A stretch of 20,379 nucleotides of DNA from Acidimicrobiia bacterium (GCA_029934555.1 JAOZMA010000008.1:1-20379), one strand, 5' to 3'. Shown: positions 1 through 6,862, counted from the first letter of the stretch. Made by a program: numbers and translations. The notes: generated by a model from the letters alone, not told the origin.

Positions 1-49
1 GCTGTCCGCTGTCCGCTGTCCGCTGTCCGCTGTCCGCTGTCCGCTGTCC
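1..49. repeat. 7-bp tandem repeat array, seven copies
   Basis: Seven perfect copies of GCTGTCC, cut by the window edge, followed by a partial copy. The array ends about 10 bases beyond the stop codon of the minus-strand lipoprotein gene. On the minus strand the unit reads AGCGGAC, a variant of the AGNNGAC units seen at 7330-7364 and 15128-15155. Confidence 0.95.
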
Positions 50-58
50 GCTCTTCCC

Positions 59-496
59 TTACGGCTTCACCGGGAAGGCTTCTTCTGTTCCTGGCTCGTT
101 CTGACCGTCAATCGTGCGTGTTCCGGTGAGCGTGCCGTCAGACGCGATCGTGTAGCTCGCCGTTCCCTGTGATCGATCCGTGCCGTCCCGGTTGACGAGG
201 CCCTCAACGGTCGACCACTTCGCTTCGAGTTGGTTGCCGTCTTTGACACCGGTGCCCACCTGCACGCTTCCCGTGATGATCCACTGCATCGCGTAGTGGT
301 CCGGCTGGTCTCCTGGGGTGATCTCGAGGCGGCCGCCGTACTCGATACCGCGGCCATCGACGCCGTTCACGTAGTACGTGCCATCGATGCTCTCCGTGGA
401 GTCGGTGCCCTGCTGGGGGAAGGCGCAGGCTGTCGCCACAACCAGGAGCCCGACAGCGAGAAGTGCAAAGCGAACGGTCCGATTCAAGACGGTCAA
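59..496 (-). CDS. secreted lipoprotein of unknown function
   Basis: A 145-residue protein with a typical lipoprotein signal: basic N-terminus, hydrophobic stretch (about residues 9-22) and lipobox ATAC, the cysteine being residue 24. It should be lipid-anchored outside the cytoplasmic membrane. The mature part is rich in Gly, Thr and short beta-prone repeats (a GTYYVNGVDGRGIEYGG-type segment near residue 39, then alternating strands), which resembles small beta-barrel or lipocalin-like proteins, but I do not recognise a family. The TTG start at 496 was chosen because GGAG lies five bases upstream and no ATG is available. The gene diverges from the SCO1-like gene and shares a 77-base promoter region with it. 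A function in copper or respiratory assembly is possible only from context. Confidence 0.75.
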   Translation of the reverse strand: MTVLNRTVRFALLAVGLLVVATACAFPQQGTDSTESIDGTYYVNGVDGRGIEYGGRLEITPGDQPDHYAMQWIITGSVQVGTGVKDGNQLEAKWSTVEGLVNRDGTDRSQGTASYTIASDGTLTGTRTIDGQNEPGTEEAFPVKP

Positions 497-526
497 TTGA
501 GCTCCGGTCGACGGGTACGATGTCGG

Positions 527-532
527 AGTATA
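527..532 (-). promoter_or_regulatory. candidate -10 box of the lipoprotein gene
   Basis: On the minus strand TATACT lies about 30 bases before the TTG start of the lipoprotein gene, leaving room for a short leader with its GGAG site. No convincing -35 box is seen. The same bases lie in the divergent promoter region of the SCO1-like gene. Confidence 0.4.
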
Positions 533-573
533 TCGACCGGCAACGATGCTGGCATGGGGCGGAGAGGCATTCG

Positions 574-1245
574 TTGAACTCGCGCAAACTCATCTGGGGG
601 CTCGGAATCGTGGGCGCACTGCTGGTGCTCGGCGTGATGGCCTTCGCGATCTTCGAGCCGATTCAGGTCTTGCCGCGTATCCGCTTGTCGCCCGGCTACT
701 TGCTTGCGGACCAGCAGGGGGAGTCGTTCACGTCGGAGGACGTTCGCGGTGACATCGTGCTCTACACGTTCCGCTACAGCGGATGTGAGGAACAGTGTGC
801 CGGACTTGATGAGACGATGCTCGAAGTTCGCGATCGCGTCGGAGAGGTGGATCTGGGGGACACCGATTTCCGCCTCGTGACGATCTCGTTCGATCCGGAG
901 ACAGATACCACCGATGTGCTCACGGCCGAGGCAGACAAGTTCGGGGCCGATGGCCTGCAATGGCGATTCGCTACCGGCGATGAGCAGCACCTTGCCAACG
1001 TGGTGAAGGCCGGGTTCAAGGTCTGGTACGAGGAGCAGGACGACGGCTCCTTCTCGTTCGACCCCACCCTCGTGCTGGTCGACGGGTGGGGTGTGATCCG
1101 CGGCGAGTACGAGTATCAGACGCTGAAGTCCGACGCGGACAAGATCATCCACCACCTTGATATCCTGACCGAGGAAATTCGGAACGCCACCGGCGCAGCC
1201 GGACTCGCCTACGAAGCAGCCCATCTCTTTCTCTGTTATCCATGA
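574..1245 (+). CDS. SCO1/SenC-like thioredoxin-fold protein, variant lacking the copper histidine
   Basis: A 223-residue membrane-anchored protein: one N-terminal transmembrane helix (about residues 7-28), then an extracytoplasmic thioredoxin-like domain. SCO proteins deliver copper to, or reduce the cysteines of, the CuA site of cytochrome oxidase. The CxxxC motif is present (CEEQC, Cys71 and Cys75), as is the DPETD segment that matches DPERD in the next gene. The conserved histidine of the family (NHT in the next gene) is replaced: the aligned segment reads SFDPT. The C-terminus carries an extra AHLFLCYP tail with a His and a Cys. The TTG start at 574 was chosen over ATG at 520 because GGAGAGG sits six bases before it and it places the helix at the N-terminus. 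The stop overlaps the next start (ATGA), so the two are probably translated together. Confidence 0.85.
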   Translation: MNSRKLIWGLGIVGALLVLGVMAFAIFEPIQVLPRIRLSPGYLLADQQGESFTSEDVRGDIVLYTFRYSGCEEQCAGLDETMLEVRDRVGEVDLGDTDFRLVTISFDPETDTTDVLTAEADKFGADGLQWRFATGDEQHLANVVKAGFKVWYEEQDDGSFSFDPTLVLVDGWGVIRGEYEYQTLKSDADKIIHHLDILTEEIRNATGAAGLAYEAAHLFLCYP

Positions 1246-1850
1246 GCAAAGCCCTCAAGATCACTCTCATCAGCCTCGCCGGGGTAGTCGCATTTGTCGC
1301 GATCGTCTGGTTCTTCGTTCTCCCGAGCCTCGCTCCGTACAACTTCCACGGCCAGGTCATCCAGTCCAACCAGGCGGCTCCTGCGGTTGAACTCGACGGC
1401 CCCGACGGGAGCACGGTGCGTCTGAGCGATTATGAGGGCAAGGTCGTCGTGCTGTACTTCGGCTACACCTACTGTCCGGACGTCTGTCCGATCACGCTGT
1501 CCAAGCTCGATCGGGCGATGGACATCATCGGGGACAAGGCCGAGGACGTCCAGGTGATCATGGTCTCGGTCGATCCTGAGCGTGATACTCCCGAGATCCT
1601 CAAGGCGTACATGGCTCACTTCAATCCCACCTTCATCGGCGTCACCGGCGACACCAACACGATCGACCGGATCGCCACGACGTACGGGGTCTACTACGAA
1701 GCAGCGGAGGGCTCGGACGCGACCGGTTATCTGGTCAATCACACGGCGACGGTCATGATCGTTGACAAGGATGGCTACCTGAAGCTCGTGCTCCCGTTCG
1801 AGGGGACGGCAGAAGAGATGGCTGCAGACCTCAGCCACTTCCTGCGTTGA
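1242..1850 (+). CDS. SCO1/SenC copper chaperone for cytochrome oxidase assembly
   Basis: A 202-residue protein with one N-terminal transmembrane helix (about residues 7-28) and an extracytoplasmic SCO domain. All copper ligands of the family are present: CPDVCP with Cys78 and Cys82, and His167 in the VNHT motif. DPERDTP (residues 111-117) is also typical. Known SCO proteins bind copper with these three residues and help to assemble the CuA centre of cytochrome c oxidase subunit II. The ATG overlaps the stop of the upstream paralogue by four bases, and a copper chaperone gene of another family follows 25 bases later, so the three form a copper-delivery operon. No oxidase genes are in the window. 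Confidence 0.93.
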   Translation: MSKALKITLISLAGVVAFVAIVWFFVLPSLAPYNFHGQVIQSNQAAPAVELDGPDGSTVRLSDYEGKVVVLYFGYTYCPDVCPITLSKLDRAMDIIGDKAEDVQVIMVSVDPERDTPEILKAYMAHFNPTFIGVTGDTNTIDRIATTYGVYYEAAEGSDATGYLVNHTATVMIVDKDGYLKLVLPFEGTAEEMAADLSHFLR

Positions 1851-1875
1851 GACTCCAAAGAGAAGGGGATTCCTG

Positions 1876-2313
1876 ATGAAGATGCGAGCACTGTTCGCCG
1901 CCGTTCTGGCATTCGGACTGCTGTCGGGGGCGTGCAGTAGCTCTGGCAGCGACGGAATCGTCGTGGATGATCCGTGGGGCCGATCGGCGCCGATGGCAGC
2001 AAACAACGGAGCGTTCTATATGACGATCGAGGGTAGCGATGTCGACGATCGGCTCGTGTCTGCCTACGCGTCGGTATGTGGGACGACGGAGCTCCATCAG
2101 ACGATCGTTACCGACGGTGTCATGAAGATGCAGCAGGCCGAGGGTGGTATCGAGATCCCCGCCGGAGGTGAAGCCGTCCTGGCACCGGGCGGCTACCACG
2201 TGATGTGCATTGATAAGGATGGCGAGTTCAAGGTAGGAGACATCATTCCCTTGACGCTGACCTTTGCAGTAGCGGAGATGCAGACGGTGGATGCAGAGAT
2301 CAGAGAGAGCTGA
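1876..2313 (+). CDS. PCu(A)C-type periplasmic copper chaperone, lipoprotein
   Basis: A 145-residue lipoprotein (signal helix residues 5-18, lipobox SGAC, Cys20) with the PCu(A)C (formerly DUF461) domain. The copper motif of the family, H-x10-M followed about 22 residues later by HxM, is seen as His74, Met85, His108 and Met110. Characterised members carry Cu(I) outside the membrane and pass it to the oxidase CuA site or to SCO. The start is supported by AGAAGGGG seven bases upstream. It is the third gene of a copper operon with the two SCO genes. Cys68 and Cys111 could form a disulfide. It converges on the cytochrome operon, separated by 119 bases filled with 7-bp repeats. Confidence 0.92.
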   Translation: MKMRALFAAVLAFGLLSGACSSSGSDGIVVDDPWGRSAPMAANNGAFYMTIEGSDVDDRLVSAYASVCGTTELHQTIVTDGVMKMQQAEGGIEIPAGGEAVLAPGGYHVMCIDKDGEFKVGDIIPLTLTFAVAEMQTVDAEIRES

Positions 2314-2317
2314 CAGA

Positions 2318-2345
2318 GTCGCCGGTCGCCAGGCCCCAGTCGCCA
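2318..2345. repeat. 7-bp array, four units of GTCGCCA type
   Basis: Four heptads in phase: GTCGCCG, GTCGCCA, GGCCCCA, GTCGCCA. The array starts just after the stop of the PCu(A)C gene. The same unit type recurs at 12217-12244. Confidence 0.8.
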
Positions 2346-2353
2346 GCCCGAAG

Positions 2354-2374
2354 CCATGAGCTATGAGCTATGAG
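2354..2374. repeat. 7-bp array, three units of CTATGAG type
   Basis: CCATGAG, CTATGAG and CTATGAG in tandem, between two other heptad arrays in the same intergenic gap. The unit contains a stop codon on each strand. Confidence 0.8.
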
Positions 2375-2393
2375 TAAGCCAGGGGAGTCTTCG

Positions 2394-2435
2394 CCGACTA
2401 CCGACTACCGACTACCGACTACCGACTACCGACTA
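2394..2435. repeat. 7-bp array, six copies of CCGACTA
   Basis: Six perfect copies. On the minus strand the unit is TAGTCGG. The copy nearest the cytochrome c gene supplies its TAG stop codon (2433-2435), and the following copies place TAG in the other two frames. Confidence 0.95.
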
Positions 2436-2885
2436 CTCACAGCAGGCTCGCCAGTCGGGGTTCTCTGGGGCGTCTTCTTCCCAGCTTCTCAGGTAGACCG
2501 TTAGGCCGTCGATCTCTTCGGCAGTGAGAGGACCGCCGAATTCGAGCGAGTAAGCGCTCATCAGCGAACCCGGGATGCCGACGGCGATGATCGCCGTGAT
2601 CTGGTCGTCTTTGGCTGCCGTGAGGAACTCCTGCGAGTTGAGCGCCGGTCCGATTCCGCCCTCTCCATCTGCGCCGTGACATGACGCGCAGTTGAGGTCG
2701 TAGAGCTCGGCCCCCATCTCTGTGAGGACGGTCGTGTGTTCTTCGAGAGAGTCGGCACGGGCCGTCGGCTCGAACCAGAGATAGGCGACGAATCCCACGA
2801 TGAGCATGATCATGAACGCGAGACCCCAAGCCATCCACTTGTTCGTTGACGCTTCGAGACCCGGGTCTGGCGATCGGTATGTCAT
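2433..2885 (-). CDS. membrane-anchored monohaem cytochrome c of the bc complex
   Basis: A 150-residue protein: N-terminal transmembrane helix (about residues 18-38), then a class I cytochrome c domain outside the membrane. The haem c motif is CASCH (66-70) and the likely sixth ligand is Met109. It is the last gene of the operon and starts within the TGATG junction with the Rieske gene, so it is the probable cytochrome subunit that takes electrons from the Rieske centre. Typical actinobacterial QcrC is a longer dihaem protein, so this one is different. Two odd points: the protein ends in a vicinal cysteine pair (Cys148-Cys149, ACCE), and its stop codon is provided by a tandem 7-bp repeat. Confidence 0.88.
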   Translation of the reverse strand: MTYRSPDPGLEASTNKWMAWGLAFMIMLIVGFVAYLWFEPTARADSLEEHTTVLTEMGAELYDLNCASCHGADGEGGIGPALNSQEFLTAAKDDQITAIIAVGIPGSLMSAYSLEFGGPLTAEEIDGLTVYLRSWEEDAPENPDWRACCE

Positions 2886-3346
2886 CAGGTCCTCTCCGAT
2901 CCCGGCGCCGGGCCGGCGATGACATCGCTCGTATCGATCACGATCACACCTTCGACGACTTCGGTTCCGTACTCGTCCATACCCCTGGGGGCCGGTCCCT
3001 CGATGTAGTCGCCCTCTCTGGTGAACTTCGAACCGTGGCACGGGCAGTCGAACTGACCACTCTCGTCGATGTACGGAACCCGGCAACCGAGGTGCGTGCA
3101 GACCTCGGAGAGGGCAAGAATCTCTTCTTCATCGACCTTGACCAGATACCCGCGGGCCGCGGGGACCTCGAGGACGCCCGCCGATGGTACGGCATCGGGA
3201 GTGACCGTCTTCACGATGACGTCGACCCCTGCCGCCAGTGTGGGTTTGAGGAGATCCCACGTCGTGATGACACCCGCAGCAGCGAGGAGGCCGAAGCTGA
3301 CTTTCCATGCGGTCGACAGGAACGACCGGCGACTCATGTCACTCAT
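2885..3346 (-). CDS. Rieske [2Fe-2S] protein of the cytochrome bc complex
   Basis: A 153-residue protein. The cluster motifs are complete: CTHLGC (Cys83, His85, Cys88) and CPCHGS (Cys101, Cys103, His104). The N-terminus has a twin-arginine motif SRRSFL (residues 5-10) followed by a hydrophobic helix (about 16-30), so it is probably exported folded by the Tat system and stays anchored. It accepts one electron from quinol at the cytochrome b Qo site and passes it to cytochrome c. The start at 3346 overlaps the stop of the subunit IV-like gene (ATGA); an internal Met at residue 4 is an alternative. The stop shares one base with the next start. Confidence 0.95.
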   Translation of the reverse strand: MSDMSRRSFLSTAWKVSFGLLAAAGVITTWDLLKPTLAAGVDVIVKTVTPDAVPSAGVLEVPAARGYLVKVDEEEILALSEVCTHLGCRVPYIDESGQFDCPCHGSKFTREGDYIEGPAPRGMDEYGTEVVEGVIVIDTSDVIAGPAPGSERT

Positions 3347-3864
3347 AGCTCACCATGCCATTCCTCCCAGGGCCACACCCAGGACCAATTCTCACCCCTG
3401 AACATGAATCCGATGAGCGTGAGGGCGATCCAGAGCAACATGAACACCGTGAAGGCGGTTCGCGCTATCTGCCGTTTTCGTGGATCGATCGACGGGTTCC
3501 GATCGATGTACGGAAGTGCGACGAGTCCGAGGATGATCGCACCTGGAACAAGGACGCCGGCCACCAGCGGATGGAACAACGCCAGTAGCTCCTGGAGGGC
3601 AGCGAAATACCACGGTGCCTTCTCCGGGTTCGGTGTGTTCGTGGGATTCGCAATCTCGCGAAGAGGAGCATCGAAGAACGCCGCGATCAGAACCACGATG
3701 ACGATGACCACGAGAGCTGTGACGGCGTGGCGAATGAGGAGATTCGGCCACACCATCACGGTGTCTTCTTCGGCGGGTTCCTTGCGGTCGCCTACGCCGG
3801 GCTTGCCGGGCACGACGCCCAGCAGCCGCTTATTGGCGATGACTCTGGGGTCGGGGTCAAGCAT
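3343..3864 (-). CDS. cytochrome b C-terminal (subunit IV-like) protein
   Basis: A 173-residue protein with three predicted transmembrane helices (about 44-64, 99-119 and 135-155). It corresponds to the C-terminal half of cytochrome b, or subunit IV of the b6f complex, which forms part of the quinol oxidation site. The Qo-site PEWY signature is altered: the segment reads NPEKAPWYF, so APWY (residues 83-86) replaces PEWY, and the nearest Glu is displaced to residue 81. Similar KAPWYF sequences occur in bc complexes of several menaquinone-using bacteria. The start overlaps the end of the cytochrome b gene by eight bases. Together the two form one split cytochrome b. Confidence 0.92.
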   Translation of the reverse strand: MLDPDPRVIANKRLLGVVPGKPGVGDRKEPAEEDTVMVWPNLLIRHAVTALVVIVIVVLIAAFFDAPLREIANPTNTPNPEKAPWYFAALQELLALFHPLVAGVLVPGAIILGLVALPYIDRNPSIDPRKRQIARTAFTVFMLLWIALTLIGFMFRGENWSWVWPWEEWHGEL

Positions 3865-4594
3865 CGGTGTCTCCCTGATCGGAATCCATTGTCAGCATCG
3901 AATCCTTGCGCCAGCGCCAGATGTGGATGGTGAGCACAGCGACCAGGGCCACCGGCAGCACGGCAACGTGGAGCACGTAGAAACGAAGGAGTGTTGGGGC
4001 GCCGACCGTTGGCCCTCCGAGCAAGAGTTCTTGAACCTGGTCGCCGACGAGGGGTACGTACGCCGCCATCGCGGTTCCGACGGTCACGGCCCAGTATGCC
4101 AACTGGTCCCATGGCAGCAGATAGCCGGTGAACGACAGCAGCAGCGTAAGGACGAGGAGCACCACGCCGATGACCCAGTTGAACTCCTTCGGCGGTTTGT
4201 AGGCGCCGCGGTAGAACACACGTGCGAGGTGTGCTGCAACGGCGAGGACCATGAGGTGAGCGGCCCAGCGGTGGCTGTTGCGGAGGAACTGACCGAACGC
4301 CACTTGGTTCTGGATCGTCTGGACGTCCCCGTATGCGTTGGCCGGTGACGGCACGTAGAAGAACATCAGGAAGATCCCTGTGACCGTCAGGATCCCGAAC
4401 AACACGACCGAAGCAACGCCGAGGAAGGCCGTGTACTTGAACGTGATCTCGACCTTGCGCACCTTCACCGGATAGAGGTGGAGGAGGAAGTTCGACCAGT
4501 GTCCGGCCGCGCGATCCCTCTCGGTCACGCGATCCGGGTTGCGGAAGAACGAACGGCCGATCGTGGACTTCCGTATTCGCTCAGAGGTTTTCAC
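3857..4594 (-). CDS. cytochrome b6-like N-terminal cytochrome b subunit
   Basis: A 245-residue membrane protein with four predicted helices and the two histidine pairs that bind the b haems: His108/His122 (13 residues between) and His209/His224 (14 between). The 13/14 spacing is typical of b6-type rather than mitochondrial-type proteins. The LLPWDQ motif is present. It should oxidise menaquinol in a Q cycle with the Rieske protein and subunit IV. The protein contains no cysteine at all, so it lacks the residue that attaches the extra haem ci in b6f and Bacillus-type complexes. The GTG start at 4594 overlaps the upstream TGA (GTGA) and is preceded by AGGAG; the reading frame stays open further upstream, but that part lies inside the oxidoreductase gene. 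Confidence 0.93.
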   Translation of the reverse strand: MKTSERIRKSTIGRSFFRNPDRVTERDRAAGHWSNFLLHLYPVKVRKVEITFKYTAFLGVASVVLFGILTVTGIFLMFFYVPSPANAYGDVQTIQNQVAFGQFLRNSHRWAAHLMVLAVAAHLARVFYRGAYKPPKEFNWVIGVVLLVLTLLLSFTGYLLPWDQLAYWAVTVGTAMAAYVPLVGDQVQELLLGGPTVGAPTLLRFYVLHVAVLPVALVAVLTIHIWRWRKDSMLTMDSDQGDTDA

Positions 4595-6363
4595 TGGGGC
4601 ACTCCTATCCCCGACCACACTGCCATGGACAGTGCGTTGGGTGGGCAACGTTCGATGCACAAACCGCAACGGATGCAGTCGGTTTCGTCGAGTAGCAGTG
4701 CGGTACTGCCTTGATCCTCGCCGATCTCCTCGGCCGGAACGATCGAGATGATATTGACAGGACAGACGTCGACGCACAGAGCGCAGAGAACGCAGATGTC
4801 GACGTCGAGTTCGATATTGGCGAAGCACCGGAGGCATCGGGAGGCCTCACACCGTGCCTGCTGTTCGGTGAATCCGAGCTCGACTTCGCTCAAGCCCGTG
4901 CGACGATCGGTCGCGAGGACCGGGACAGAAAGTCGGTCGATTCGGTCGTACGTGTCGTCATAACGATGGAATTGGGAGAGCTCAACGAGTTGTCCCTCAA
5001 CCTCAGGCGGGGTCTCTCCGGTGAATGTCTTGTGGATCCCGGCGGCGGCGGTGCGGCCGTCGGCGATCGCATCGATGAGCGTTCGCGGTCCGCGTGCCGC
5101 ATCTCCTCCCGCCCACACGTTGTCGAGCGACGTCTTCAGCGTCGTCTCGTCGATCCCGATGGTGCGCCGAGGAGAGATCTCAGGCCCCGAGTCTCCGAGC
5201 GCATCAACGTCGATGGCTTGGCCGATCGCGAGAATCACCGTGTCGGCCTCGTATGACTTCATATTATCGGGGTCGAACGTTGGGGCGAAACGCCCTTCTT
5301 CGTTGAATACGGATACGACACCGATGGTCTCGAGTCCGGTGACCTTCCCGTCTTCTGTGAGGATGCGGGCCGGGCCGCGCCTATGGATGAACGTGATGTC
5401 CTCTGCGGATGCTTCCTCTACCTCGAAGGGCGACGCCGGCAGCTCCTCCTCAGACTCGAGAGAGAAGACGGTCACGTCGGTCGCGCCCTCTCGCGTCGCC
5501 GACCTGGCGACATCGAGGGCTTCAACCATCATCTCCGGATCCTGGGTGTCGTCGATTTCGATCTGTCGCGCTTCCTCGTAGTCCTCGCGACGCAACGCCG
5601 AACGGGCGGCATCCATGGCAACGTCACCGCCACCGATCACGAGCACCTTTTCGCCGACGTCGACGTGGTAGCCCTGGTTGACGTTGATCAGGAACTCGAT
5701 GGCCTTCAGGACACCGTCGGCTTCATGACCTTCGAGGTCGAGTCCTCGGCCGAGCGTGGCGCCGATCGCGAGGAACAACGCATCGTGCTGTTCCCGCAGG
5801 TCGTCGAACTGAACGTCAGTGCCGAGTTTCGTGTTGAGATGGACGTCGACACCGAGGCTGACGATGGCGTCGAGTTCAGCGTTGAGGAGGTCGCGGTCCA
5901 GGCGGTACTCGGGGATGCCGAGTTTCATCATTCCGCCGAGTTGAGCCGTGGCTTCGTAGACGGAGACGCGGTAGCCGAGGCGACGGAGATCGTGCGCACA
6001 CGCCATACCCGCCGGCCCACCACCGACGATGCCGATGCTCTCTTGGCGCTCCTGGCCCTTGTGTTCGGCGACGGAACGCCACTTGTCGCTTCCTGCCTCC
6101 ACACCGTACTTCTCGGTGACGAAGCGTTTGAGGGCACGAATGGCGATCGGCGTGTCGATCTCGCCTCTCCGGCAGGCGTCCTCACATGGGGCGGCGCACA
6201 CACGCCCGCAGACCGAAGCGAACGGGTTCGGCAATCGGGCGGTCAGGTACGCGTACTCGTCGTCACCGTCGGCGATCGCTGCAACGTATGCTCCGGCGTT
6301 GGTGTGGACCGGACAGGCCGCGAGACATGGAATGTTCTCGTCGTAGAAGCGCAGCGGTTGCAT
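4591..6363 (-). CDS. GltD-like FAD/NAD(P)H oxidoreductase with C-terminal ferredoxin clusters
   Basis: A 590-residue soluble flavoprotein related to the small subunit of glutamate synthase and to the electron-input part of dihydropyrimidine dehydrogenase. In order: an N-terminal cysteine domain (Cys13, 17, 52, 56, 60, 64) expected to hold [4Fe-4S]; FAD-binding GGGPAG (114-119); NAD(P)H-binding VIGGGD (242-247); a third conserved GGDAARGP near the end of the flavin fold; then a ferredoxin-like tail with CxxCxxCxxxC sets at Cys524-534 and Cys563-573 plus Cys505/510/513. It moves electrons between NAD(P)H, flavin and iron-sulfur partners. No GltB is nearby. It is coupled by overlap both to a small membrane protein and to cytochrome b, so a link to the quinone pool or bc complex is likely but unproved. 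The ATG at 6363 lies in a TGATG junction. Confidence 0.88.
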   Translation of the reverse strand: MQPLRFYDENIPCLAACPVHTNAGAYVAAIADGDDEYAYLTARLPNPFASVCGRVCAAPCEDACRRGEIDTPIAIRALKRFVTEKYGVEAGSDKWRSVAEHKGQERQESIGIVGGGPAGMACAHDLRRLGYRVSVYEATAQLGGMMKLGIPEYRLDRDLLNAELDAIVSLGVDVHLNTKLGTDVQFDDLREQHDALFLAIGATLGRGLDLEGHEADGVLKAIEFLINVNQGYHVDVGEKVLVIGGGDVAMDAARSALRREDYEEARQIEIDDTQDPEMMVEALDVARSATREGATDVTVFSLESEEELPASPFEVEEASAEDITFIHRRGPARILTEDGKVTGLETIGVVSVFNEEGRFAPTFDPDNMKSYEADTVILAIGQAIDVDALGDSGPEISPRRTIGIDETTLKTSLDNVWAGGDAARGPRTLIDAIADGRTAAAGIHKTFTGETPPEVEGQLVELSQFHRYDDTYDRIDRLSVPVLATDRRTGLSEVELGFTEQQARCEASRCLRCFANIELDVDICVLCALCVDVCPVNIISIVPAEEIGEDQGSTALLLDETDCIRCGLCIERCPPNALSMAVWSGIGVPQ

Positions 6364-6719
6364 CAGATGTAGCGGTGCTGCTGAGCCACGCGCATGGAGA
6401 TGAGACCGATCGCGAGGGCCACGAACCAAACCCCAGAAACGATGAGGCTCAATACCGTGCTCCAGGTGTCGGCCGACATGAGTCCCGAGTAGAGGTCACG
6501 AACGACGGCGAGTGAATTCGGCTTCATCAGCCAGGAAGGGAACCAGACCGTGGCGATCACGATGTACAAGACGATGATGGCGACTTTCAGCCACACTGCG
6601 GGGGTCGTGAAGCGCCCGTCGATGTTCTTCTTTGCGCCGAGCGGTCCGAGCATCGACCCGATCGAACGACTATCGGATTGCGACTGTTCTAGCGACGAGG
6701 ATTCTTGAGCTTCTCCCAT
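6363..6719 (-). CDS. small two-helix membrane protein, first gene of the bc operon
   Basis: A 118-residue protein that I do not recognise. The first 40 residues are hydrophilic and rich in Ser, Glu and Gln; then come two transmembrane helices (about 42-62 and 86-108) and a short basic tail. Its stop overlaps the start of the GltD-like gene (TGATG), so the two are probably made in fixed proportion. It may anchor the soluble oxidoreductase to the membrane or be an accessory subunit; this is inference. The ATG at 6719 was chosen because a well-spaced promoter ends seven bases before it and no ribosome site is present, which fits leaderless translation. An internal Met (residue 23) is an alternative. 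Confidence 0.75.
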   Translation of the reverse strand: MGEAQESSSLEQSQSDSRSIGSMLGPLGAKKNIDGRFTTPAVWLKVAIIVLYIVIATVWFPSWLMKPNSLAVVRDLYSGLMSADTWSTVLSLIVSGVWFVALAIGLISMRVAQQHRYI

Positions 6720-6726
6720 GCGACGG

Positions 6727-6755
6727 AGGCTAGGACGGTCGGCGGAAATCCTCAA
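6727..6755 (-). promoter_or_regulatory. leaderless promoter of the bc operon
   Basis: Reading the minus strand: TTGAGG (6755-6750), a 17-base spacer, TAGCCT (6732-6727), then seven bases to the ATG. This is the classical sigma-70-type spacing. The distance to the ATG predicts that transcription starts at or next to the start codon. Confidence 0.6.
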
Positions 6756-6804
6756 ATCAGTAGGGCCCAAAGCCTCTACTGAGTTCCCCGGGTGTACCGG
6801 AACG

Positions 6805-6836
6805 CGAAGCGACCGCTCCTAAGAGCGGCCGCTTCG
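6805..6836 (-). terminator. strong hairpin after the lipoprotein cytochrome c gene
   Basis: CGAAGCG and CCGCTC pair with GAGCGG and CGCTTCG around a CTAA loop, giving 13 base pairs with one A/C mismatch. It lies 27 bases after the stop of the cytochrome c gene and about 50 bases before the promoter of the next operon. No T-run follows, so it may be a terminator of the U-less kind or an RNA 3' end stabiliser. Confidence 0.55.
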
Positions 6837-6862
6837 TCGATCCGTTGTGCGTCGACGCCGAA

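Noticed and set aside
2846..4348. A 500-residue plus-strand open frame antisense to the bc complex genes
   Set aside because: It lies opposite three clearly conserved genes, has no recognisable domain, and its composition (Arg, Ser, His rich) is that of a high-GC antisense shadow.
4595..4837. N-terminal extension of the cytochrome b6-like protein
   Set aside because: The extra 81 residues lie inside the flavoprotein gene in another frame and are Arg-rich without family similarity; GTG 4594 has AGGAG and a GTGA overlap.
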